The translations under genes were made by a program, and so were the position numbers. Of a stretch of 8,651 nt of DNA, positions 1-5,646 are shown in pieces (position 1 is the stretch's first letter; every line of letters begins with the position of its first letter). The DNA is from an uncultured Neisseriaceae bacterium (GTDB lineage Bacteria; Pseudomonadota; Gammaproteobacteria; Burkholderiales; UBA11063): assembly GCA_903891375.1 (NCBI GenBank), contig CAITEL010000064.1:1-8651 (forward strand), read 5' to 3'. The notes under the pieces are model-generated. The model was not told where the DNA came from. It made no database searches and was given only the letters and a program-made list of their open reading frames with translations.

Positions 1-175
1 AAATAAAGGTAGTAATTTAGTCTTGAAACTAGAAAAAAATGGGAGTATAAATATAGATACTGTAGACCATAAAATAGAAGAACTGCGTCAAAAAATTTGC
101 GCTAATCTGAATTCGAATCTATCTTTAGTGGATGAATTCATTAATTTTAAAAAATTTGATAACTCAAAGTATTGA
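1..175 (+). CDS. AbrB/MazE-like antitoxin, C-terminal part (5' end outside window)
   Basis: An open frame enters at the left edge and ends with TGA at 173-175, giving the last 57 residues of a protein (from NKGSNLVLKLEKNG to FKKFDNSKY). The tail contains a stretch resembling the end of many AbrB/SpoVT-type antitoxins: a short beta segment, an 'IDTVDHKIEELRQKI' helix, then 'LSLVDEFINFKK', which parallels the usual 'SLVDELIAERR' toxin-binding tail. The N-terminal DNA-binding swapped-hairpin domain would lie upstream of the window. The next gene is a PIN-domain protein starting within about 15 bp, the arrangement expected of a vapBC operon in which the antitoxin binds and blocks the nuclease and represses the operon. 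The family call rests on the tail motif plus context; the defining N-terminus is not visible. Confidence 0.7.
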   Translation, partial: NKGSNLVLKLEKNGSINIDTVDHKIEELRQKICANLNSNLSLVDEFINFKKFDNSKY

Positions 176-189
176 GAAAAGTTAGTTAT

Positions 190-579
190 ATGGAAAAAAC
201 TAAAATTTTACTAGATGCCTCAGCATATATTGCATTTTTAAATAAAGAAACAGGTTATGATATTATCGAGAATGTTATACAAAAAGCTAGCATTAATACA
301 GTAACATATACTGAAATTATATCTTTTTATGCAAGACAAGGGCTTGATGATTTGATACTACATGAATTATGCAAATATGTTAATATTATAAATATAAATG
401 AAGATATTTGTTTTAATGCAGGTAATTTAATAAAAATATCAAAAGAGTATGGTTTGTCATTAGGCGACAGATTATGTTTAGCAACGGCGATTCATTATAA
501 ATTAGATGTCTATACGTCAGATAAAATATGGGCACAATTAACTAAGGATTTAAAGCTTAATATTATTTTAATTAGATAG
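190..579 (+). CDS. vapC: VapC-like PIN-domain ribonuclease toxin
   Basis: A 129-residue protein of typical VapC length. Acidic residues expected of the PIN active site are present: D9 in 'ILLDASAYIAFL', E42 in 'TVTYTEIISFY', D93 in 'SLGDRLCLATA' and D111 in 'YTSDKIW'. In this family they hold the divalent metal used for single-strand RNA cleavage, often of tRNA. Nothing appears missing, so the toxin is probably active. I chose ATG at 190 because the protein then begins 'MEKTKILLDAS', as PIN toxins usually do. A TTG at 172 in the same frame would overlap the antitoxin stop by 4 bp and add six residues, and remains possible. Both starts have only weak purine-rich ribosome sites. The gene is surely co-transcribed with the antitoxin before it. 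The RNA target cannot be read from the sequence. Confidence 0.88.
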   Translation: MEKTKILLDASAYIAFLNKETGYDIIENVIQKASINTVTYTEIISFYARQGLDDLILHELCKYVNIININEDICFNAGNLIKISKEYGLSLGDRLCLATAIHYKLDVYTSDKIWAQLTKDLKLNIILIR

Positions 580-607
580 AATAGAGCAAATATTTATTTT
601 TTCTGAT

Positions 608-637
608 TTGCAGTCAACTACCCAAATGTGGTATAAT
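608..637 (+). promoter_or_regulatory. Probable rpmE promoter (extended -10)
   Basis: A perfect TATAAT lies at 632-637, preceded by TG at 629-630 in the extended -10 arrangement TGnTATAAT. The best upstream hexamer is TTGCAG at 608-613 with an 18-bp spacer, a poor match to TTGACA, so recognition probably leans on the extended -10. Transcription would start near 643-645, giving a leader of roughly 75 nt before the rpmE start. It lies after the toxin stop, so rpmE does not depend on the toxin-antitoxin operon. Confidence 0.72.
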
Positions 638-673
638 CCTACCCAACGCTAGGTAATTTATCTTTTTTCTATC

Positions 674-706
674 TAAATAAAGTGCATAGCAAAATTTTTT
701 TATTTA
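674..706 (+). promoter_or_regulatory. Candidate AU-rich hairpin in the rpmE leader
   Basis: TAAATAAA at 674-681 can pair perfectly with TTTATTTA at 699-706, closing a 17-nt loop. The 3' arm ends on the first base of the Shine-Dalgarno sequence AAAGG (706-710), which sits 7 nt before the rpmE ATG. Feedback control of bL31 through its own mRNA leader is known in other bacteria, so a structure here could modulate initiation. All eight pairs are A-U in an AT-rich region, so it may be weak or accidental. Confidence 0.25.
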
Positions 707-717
707 AAGGTTATTTC

Positions 718-945
718 ATGAAACAAGCAATTCATCCAAATTATAAAGAAGTTACTGTTACTTGTAGTTGCGGTAATACATTTAAAACTCAATCAACATT
801 AACTAAAGATAGTATTCATATTGAAGTATGTTCTTTATGTCATCCATTCTATTCAGGTAAACAAAGAATAGTAGATAGTGCTGGCCGTGTAGATAAATTC
901 CGTCAAAAATACGCTTCTTATAGCAATAGAACAACTGCAAAGTAG
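718..945 (+). CDS. rpmE: 50S ribosomal protein bL31, zinc-binding type
   Basis: A 75-residue protein opening '[22 protein letters not shown]' and containing '[14 protein letters not shown]' and '[10 protein letters not shown]', the signature pattern of bL31. C16, C18, C38 and C41 form the CxC...CxxC zinc site, so this is the C+ form rather than the zinc-independent paralogue made under zinc starvation. bL31 sits on the large subunit and contributes to the bridge with the small subunit. The start at 718 is set by the family N-terminus and by AAAGG at 706-710 with 7-nt spacing; an in-frame GTG at 682 is not credible because it would add 12 unrelated residues. The gene has its own extended -10 promoter and its own terminator, so it looks monocistronic. 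Confidence 0.98.
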   Translation: MKQAIHPNYKEVTVTCSCGNTFKTQSTLTKDSIHIEVCSLCHPFYSGKQRIVDSAGRVDKFRQKYASYSNRTTAK

Positions 946-984
946 GGTCTGGTTACCATTCTGGTACATAAACTATTACTTTTA

Positions 985-1009
985 AGTTATGTTTTATCAA
1001 AATATAACT
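985..1009 (+). other. Long AU hairpin between rpmE and its terminator
   Basis: Bases 985-995 (AGTTATGTTTT) pair with 999-1009 (AAAATATAACT) over 11 positions with one G-U pair and a 3-nt loop, ATC. Further pairing outward (TTT 981-983 with AAA 1011-1013, then TTAC with GTAA) extends it past a mismatch and a small bulge. No T-run follows, so it is not a standard intrinsic terminator. It could be a 3'-end stabilising structure of rpmE mRNA or, as DNA, an operator for the downstream operon. The second reading is attractive because no other clear promoter or operator is seen before the glycosyltransferase gene. Function not established. Confidence 0.45.
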
Positions 1010-1034
1010 AAAACAGTAACAAGGTCGGTTAAGG

Positions 1035-1062
1035 TGAGTAGCTAAAATGCTACTCATTTTTT
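1035..1062 (+). terminator. Intrinsic terminator of rpmE
   Basis: An 8-bp perfect stem, TGAGTAGC (1035-1042) with GCTACTCA (1049-1056), closes a 6-nt loop TAAAAT and is followed at once by six T (1057-1062). This is a textbook rho-independent terminator. The Shine-Dalgarno sequence of the next gene (GGTGA, 1066-1070) begins only four bases after the T-run, so transcripts reading into the glycosyltransferase must either pass through this terminator or start inside 946-1034. Confidence 0.9.
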
Positions 1063-1078
1063 ATTGGTGAATAAAAAC

Positions 1079-2716
1079 ATGCTAACTTATAATGCAACAT
1101 ATAAAGTCAAAAGAAAAGATAGACCGTGGTTAATATTCATATTAGCGTTAATATGGGTTTTAGGTACGGCTTTTTTTCATTCGCCGTGGGAACCCTATGA
1201 ACCTTTTGTTTTTGCCGTAGTTAAGGGTATTATTCATAGTAATTCGTGGTTAGTTCCTTATGTATCGAGTGCGCCATATTTAGAAATTCAACCATTTTAT
1301 TTCTGGATTTATGCATCAATAATAAAATTATTTAATATTACAGATATTCAGGCAATTGCGAATACGATACGTTTAATGAACACAATAATAATATTTTCAT
1401 TATTATTAATTGTGGGGCGTATAGGCTCCAATTTAAATGCCTTTAAAAACGGTCGTACTGTTATTTTAATTTTGATTAGTAGTATTGGGTTTATTAATAT
1501 AGCCTATCAATTGTCACCAAACATATTGATTTTATTGGGGTTTAGTCTATATATATATGCGCTACAGAAACATAAAGACTTACCAGGTATTTCTGGGTGG
1601 ATATTATTTATAGGATTATTGTTACTGTCAATAAACTTCACTTGCGAATTTGTGGCATTAGGATTATTGATCTTACTAATTTTACCTTTAATAGATAAAT
1701 ATTGGAGAAGTAAAAAATATTTTATGACTAGTGTAACTGGGGTATTTTTATTTTCCATAATATTTTATTTTTATTGTGTTCAATTGCAAAATGTAAATAG
1801 TGATTTTTTTGTACAATGGCAAGTTAGGTATACGAATCTAATTAGCCGTGATGATTATCACTTTTGGGAGCAAGGATTTGGTACTTTAAAAATACTTGTA
1901 TGGTATTTGGTTCCTAGCTGGTTTTTAGTGATATGGACTGTGTATAAACGGCGATTAAGAATTTTTCAAGATAAAACAATTCAATTATGTATATTGTGGT
2001 CACTTCTTTTGTTTGTATTTACTTTAATGAGTGGCAAAAATCCAGAGCAAGCAATTTTTCCTATTGTAGTAACTTTTGTATTAATTGCATCAATTGAGGT
2101 TGATTCTATTAGAATCACAATTGTTTCATTATTTAATTGGTTTAGTATTTTTATCTTTGGGTTATTTGGTGCGGTTATTTGGGCATTGTATGTACTACTT
2201 AATTTAAATATTAAAAATTCGCAATTTATGAGAATGATTAATGAATATAGTCAGGGCTACATATATAACTTTAATATTTGGCAATTGTCATTAGCTATTA
2301 TTGTAACTATTATTTGGCTTTTTATGATAACACGACGTCATATTAAAGGGCGTGAAATGTTAACTAATTGGGCAAGTGGAACGATGTTTGTTCTTGTTTT
2401 ATTTTTGGCATTATGGTTACCTTGGTTTGATTCGGTATTAACATTTAAGCCAATAGTAGAAAACAGTCTAAAATACATTGATAAGAATACATGTGTTGGA
2501 ACAAATGGGTATAATGGAACTCAAATTGCACTTTGGTATTATTACAGCAATGTAAATCTAATGCCTAGTTTTGTAAATTTAGATTACAGTATATGTAATC
2601 AAGCTGTTGTTGCAACGGAAGACGAAAATAGTATAGATAAAAAACAGTGGAAAATTATTTGGCAAGCAAAACGGCCAATTGATAAGAAAGTGTACTATAT
2701 TGTTAAACATAAATAA
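1079..2716 (+). CDS. ArnT/PMT-like GT-C membrane glycosyltransferase, key catalytic residues substituted
   Basis: A 545-residue polytopic protein with about eleven to twelve hydrophobic segments, the first at roughly residues 17-33, and a soluble C-terminal domain from about residue 457, probably periplasmic. Residues 37-76 line up with the first periplasmic loop of ArnT: 'WEPYEP' matches 'WQPDET', 'SWLVPYV' matches 'DWIVPHL', and 'YLEIQPFYFW' matches 'YFEKPIAGYW'. Such enzymes move a sugar from a polyprenyl-phosphate carrier to lipid A or another acceptor outside the inner membrane. Here the Asp of the DE pair is Y40, the Arg two residues past the retained Glu (E41) is F43, and the Lys of the FEKP motif is I70, so canonical chemistry is doubtful. 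C472 and C506 could form a disulfide. ATG at 1079 is preferred over TTG 1064 because GGTGA lies 8 nt before it. It heads the operon with yheS, yraN and gmhA. Donor and acceptor are unknown. Confidence 0.82.
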   Translation: MLTYNATYKVKRKDRPWLIFILALIWVLGTAFFHSPWEPYEPFVFAVVKGIIHSNSWLVPYVSSAPYLEIQPFYFWIYASIIKLFNITDIQAIANTIRLMNTIIIFSLLLIVGRIGSNLNAFKNGRTVILILISSIGFINIAYQLSPNILILLGFSLYIYALQKHKDLPGISGWILFIGLLLLSINFTCEFVALGLLILLILPLIDKYWRSKKYFMTSVTGVFLFSIIFYFYCVQLQNVNSDFFVQWQVRYTNLISRDDYHFWEQGFGTLKILVWYLVPSWFLVIWTVYKRRLRIFQDKTIQLCILWSLLLFVFTLMSGKNPEQAIFPIVVTFVLIASIEVDSIRITIVSLFNWFSIFIFGLFGAVIWALYVLLNLNIKNSQFMRMINEYSQGYIYNFNIWQLSLAIIVTIIWLFMITRRHIKGREMLTNWASGTMFVLVLFLALWLPWFDSVLTFKPIVENSLKYIDKNTCVGTNGYNGTQIALWYYYSNVNLMPSFVNLDYSICNQAVVATEDENSIDKKQWKIIWQAKRPIDKKVYYIVKHK

Positions 2717-2736
2717 AAAAATAGATAAGGTAAATA

Positions 2737-4548
2737 ATGTTAATTATTAAAAATTTAAAAATGGCATTCGGTAATAAAGTTTTATTTGAAAATGCAAATA
2801 TTCAATTATATAAAGGTCAACGTGTGGGTTTGGTTGGTCAAAATGGAGCAGGTAAAACATCATTGTTCAAAATGATATTAGGTAAAGTCCACCAAGATTC
2901 TGGAGATTTTTCTTTAAGTAACAATGTATTAATTGGTTATGTGGAGCAAGAAATTGATAATCAAACCCAATTATTAGTAGAGTATGTGTTGAGTGTGCAT
3001 CCTCTAATTGTGGGTGAACATACAGATATTCCAGAATATTACAGCTTACGCCCCAATGCAGAAAAATTATTAATTAATTTAGGTTTTAAGCAAGAAGAGT
3101 TATATTTACCGATTAATAATTTTTCTGGTGGTTGGCAAATGCGTGCTAATTTGGCTAAAGCGCTGATTATCCCTTCTGATTTATTGTTACTTGATGAACC
3201 AACCAATCACTTAGATGTAGAAACGGTTATTTGGTTGGAAGATTGGTTAAAAAAATATTCAGGGTTAGCAATCATAATATCGCATGATAGAGAATTTTTA
3301 GATAATGTTACTACACATACATTATCGATAAGTAGCAAACGCCTTACTTTATATTCGGGTAACTACTCTACTTATGAAAACACTAAATATTTACAATTAC
3401 AACAGCACCAGCAATTAGTTATTAAAAATCAAGATAAAATAGCTCATTTACAGCATTTTGTGGATAGATTTAAAGCCAAGGCGAGTTTAGCAAAACAGGC
3501 GCAAAGTAAAATGAAAATGATTGAAAAACTCAAAGTCACAGAAGCTTTGCCTAAAGATATAGAGTTCTCTATATCATTTTTGGAGCCTGAATATGAGGTG
3601 GATAAATTAATTGGTGTGGATTGTGCAACTTTTGGTTATCCAGATAAAGCCTTGTTGAAAGATGTTAAATTAGATGTGTTTAAAGAAGGCCGTATTGGTT
3701 TACTTGGTAGAAATGGTATAGGTAAATCTACGTTTATTCGAGGCATGATTGATGCCTCTACTCTAATGAGTGGGGTTGTGCATATAGATTCAAAATTAAA
3801 GGTTGGATATTTTGCACAAAATACAGTTGATCAACTTGATTTACGTGATACCCCGTTAAGTTTTTTTATGCGAGAGCATAAGGGTAAAAAAGAGGGGGAA
3901 TTACGTAGTTATCTAGGTAGATATGGTTTCTCAGGTGATAAAATTAATGAAAAAATCAGTCTATTCTCTGGCGGGGAAAAAGCACGGCTAACGATTGCTA
4001 ATATTATTTATCATCGGCCAAATATATTGTTCTTAGATGAGCCAACTAACCATTTGGATATGCAAATGCGTGAAGAACTTGCAGAGAGTTTACAGGATTT
4101 TGTGGGTGGAGTCGTTATTGTGTCTCATGATAAATTCTTACTCCAAAGTGTGGTTGATGAATTTTATTTGATAAAAAATCAGCATTTGGAGAAATTCGAG
4201 GGTGATTTAGAGGATTATCATAAAATTCTTCTGGTTGAGACCACTGAACAAAATAAAACAGCAAAAATATCTAAATCTACGGTAAAACCAAATCGTCCAA
4301 TGGTACGAAATATATTGAAAGTTAAAAGTGAAATAACTAAAATGGAAGAGTCTATAAAACGATGTAACGATAAGGCTGATAAAATAGATAGTGAGATAGA
4401 CTATTTGCGAAATAAAGCTACGGGTAATACTGCGATAAAATTAAAAGAATTAATTGCTGAGAGCGAAAAAAATAAAAATAAATTATCAGAATTTGAGGCT
4501 AAATGGCTTGATTTACAAGACGAGTTAGAGGCTACGAATGAAGTATAG
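2737..4548 (+). CDS. yheS: ABC-F family ATPase, YheS-like ribosome-associated factor
   Basis: A 603-residue soluble protein with two ATP-binding cassettes and no membrane segments. NBD1 has Walker A GQNGAGKTS (34-42), signature FSGGW (129-133) and Walker B LLLLDEPTNHLD (149-160) with catalytic E154. NBD2 has GRNGIGKST (324-332), FSGGE (410-414) and LFLDEPTNHLD (431-441) with E435. The basic linker between them (about 215-285, 'HLQHFVDRFKAKASLAKQAQSKMKMIEKL') is the tRNA-contacting region of ABC-F proteins and closely matches YheS. The C-terminal 90 or so residues are a charged coiled coil. ABC-F proteins bind the ribosomal E site and help relieve stalled or awkward translation. The segment between Walker A and the first signature looks about 20 residues shorter than in E. 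coli YheS as I remember it. AAGG at 2727-2730 lies 6 nt before the ATG. Uup is the main alternative name. Confidence 0.93.
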   Translation: MLIIKNLKMAFGNKVLFENANIQLYKGQRVGLVGQNGAGKTSLFKMILGKVHQDSGDFSLSNNVLIGYVEQEIDNQTQLLVEYVLSVHPLIVGEHTDIPEYYSLRPNAEKLLINLGFKQEELYLPINNFSGGWQMRANLAKALIIPSDLLLLDEPTNHLDVETVIWLEDWLKKYSGLAIIISHDREFLDNVTTHTLSISSKRLTLYSGNYSTYENTKYLQLQQHQQLVIKNQDKIAHLQHFVDRFKAKASLAKQAQSKMKMIEKLKVTEALPKDIEFSISFLEPEYEVDKLIGVDCATFGYPDKALLKDVKLDVFKEGRIGLLGRNGIGKSTFIRGMIDASTLMSGVVHIDSKLKVGYFAQNTVDQLDLRDTPLSFFMREHKGKKEGELRSYLGRYGFSGDKINEKISLFSGGEKARLTIANIIYHRPNILFLDEPTNHLDMQMREELAESLQDFVGGVVIVSHDKFLLQSVVDEFYLIKNQHLEKFEGDLEDYHKILLVETTEQNKTAKISKSTVKPNRPMVRNILKVKSEITKMEESIKRCNDKADKIDSEIDYLRNKATGNTAIKLKELIAESEKNKNKLSEFEAKWLDLQDELEATNEV

Positions 4549-4882
4549 TAAAGTATGTGGTGCAGATGCGGAGTCATTTGCCTTAACCTATTTGCAAGGC
4601 AATGGTTTAAAGTTAGTTACTCAAAACTTCTATTCTCGTTTTGGTGAGATTGATTTAATCATGTGGGATGGTGATACTTTATCCTTTATTGAAGTAAAGG
4701 CAAGACGTAATGGAATTAACTCTGGTATCGAAAGTATAACGGTGAGTAAACAACGAAAATTAGTAAAAACAGCAAGCTATTACTTACTTAAACTTGGTAG
4801 AGACGTGGCATGTAGATTTGATGCACTCATAGTTGATGGAGAAAAAAACTGTGAGTGGTTAAAAAATATTATAATATTATAA
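4538..4882 (+). CDS. yraN: YraN family protein (UPF0102), endonuclease-like fold
   Basis: A 114-residue protein with the family hallmark 'RFGEIDLIMWDGDTLSFIEVKARR' split over residues 34-57. E37, D39, E52 and K54 give the E-x-D...E-x-K arrangement of the PD-(D/E)xK nuclease fold, and E12 in the first helix ('GADAESFALTYL') is the usual conserved acidic residue there. The family resembles Holliday-junction resolvases in fold, but its cellular role is not settled. The gene overlaps the end of yheS by 11 bp and has AGAGG at 4527-4531, 6 nt before its ATG, so translation is probably coupled. Its stop sits inside the ribosome site of gmhA. The pairing with a DiaA/GmhA gene is common in proteobacteria, although rsmI, often adjacent, is absent here. 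Confidence 0.95.
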   Translation: MKYSKVCGADAESFALTYLQGNGLKLVTQNFYSRFGEIDLIMWDGDTLSFIEVKARRNGINSGIESITVSKQRKLVKTASYYLLKLGRDVACRFDALIVDGEKNCEWLKNIIIL

Positions 4883-4895
4883 GGAATTGAACATA

Positions 4896-5495
4896 ATGGA
4901 AAATGCATTAAAAAATCTAATAACAAGTAATTTCAACGAAAGTATTGAAGCAAAACAAAAAGCATGTGTGATATTGGCGGAGCCAGTATACCAAGCAGCG
5001 CTTTTAATAATCAATGCATTCAAATCGGGTAATAAATTATTGATTTGTGGTAATGGCGGGTCAGCAGCCGATAGCCAACATTTTGCAGCCGAATTCACTG
5101 GTCGATATGAAATGGAGCGTACGCCATTACCAGCGATAGCCTTAACCACTGATTCCTCGGCATTAACGGCAATAGGTAACGACTATTCTTTTGATGTGGT
5201 TTTTTCTAAACAGGTTGAAGCATTAGGGCAGGCAAATGATATTTTATTTGGCATATCCACTTCAGGAAACTCAGTTAACGTTATGAGAGCAATTGAGATT
5301 GCACATGATAAAGGAATGATAGTTATTATTTTAACAGGAAAAAACGGTGGTAAAATGGCGTCCATGTTAAAAGATGGTGATGTGAATATTAATTCACCAT
5401 TGGGTAGAACGGCTAGAATTCAAGAGACACATTTATTGGTTTTACATACCTTATGTGATGTTATAGATAACGCCTTGTTTAAACTGTCGAAATAA
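4896..5495 (+). CDS. gmhA: Sedoheptulose-7-phosphate isomerase (SIS domain), GmhA rather than DiaA
   Basis: A 199-residue single SIS-domain protein. It carries 'CGNGGSAADSQHFAAEFTGR' (51-70), 'ISTSGNS' (120-126) and 'ARIQETHLLVLH' (173-184). GmhA turns sedoheptulose 7-phosphate into D-glycero-D-manno-heptose 7-phosphate, the first step to the heptose of the LPS inner core. Its zinc and catalytic residues are all here: H62, E66, Q176 and H184, matching H61, E65, Q172 and H180 of the E. coli enzyme as I recall them. DiaA, the DnaA-binding relative often found beside yraN, lacks the Glu equivalent to E66, so isomerase activity is the better reading; a DnaA-related role as well cannot be excluded. 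ATG 4896 is chosen because AAGGA at 4881-4885 is too close to the alternative TTG at 4887. It is the last gene before the convergent terminator. Confidence 0.87.
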   Translation: MENALKNLITSNFNESIEAKQKACVILAEPVYQAALLIINAFKSGNKLLICGNGGSAADSQHFAAEFTGRYEMERTPLPAIALTTDSSALTAIGNDYSFDVVFSKQVEALGQANDILFGISTSGNSVNVMRAIEIAHDKGMIVIILTGKNGGKMASMLKDGDVNINSPLGRTARIQETHLLVLHTLCDVIDNALFKLSK

Positions 5496-5593
5496 TTTAT
5501 AATATTACCGTGAAGCACTGACTTTACTACATATTTTGGAATTATGCTTTTTTCAGGACTGAACACTAGAAATGAGTTGGTTAACCGAATACC

Positions 5594-5631
5594 ATTAAAA
5601 CAATACCCCAGAACTGGGGTATTGTTTTAAT
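5594..5631. terminator. Bidirectional intrinsic terminator between convergent genes
   Basis: A perfect 16-bp inverted repeat, ATTAAAACAATACCCC (5594-5609) with GGGGTATTGTTTTAAT (5616-5631), encloses the loop AGAACT. The GC block at the loop end and T-rich outer arms on either strand suit termination both ways. It lies 98 bp past the gmhA stop and 15 bp past the lipoprotein stop, and so serves both transcripts. Confidence 0.92.
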
Positions 5632-5646
5632 CAAAAGCGAATTTAA

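Noticed and set aside
586..611. Inverted repeat GCAAAT...ATTTGC after the toxin gene as its terminator
   Set aside because: The stem is only 6 bp around a 14-nt loop with no T-run after it, and its right arm overlaps the rpmE -35 area. It is probably chance.
682..717. GTG at 682 as an earlier start of rpmE
   Set aside because: bL31 proteins begin at the 'MK..IHP' motif, and AAAGG is correctly spaced for the ATG at 718.
4877..5365. Two minus-strand frames opposite gmhA
   Set aside because: Both are shadows of a gene with clear SIS-domain motifs and have no supporting start signals.
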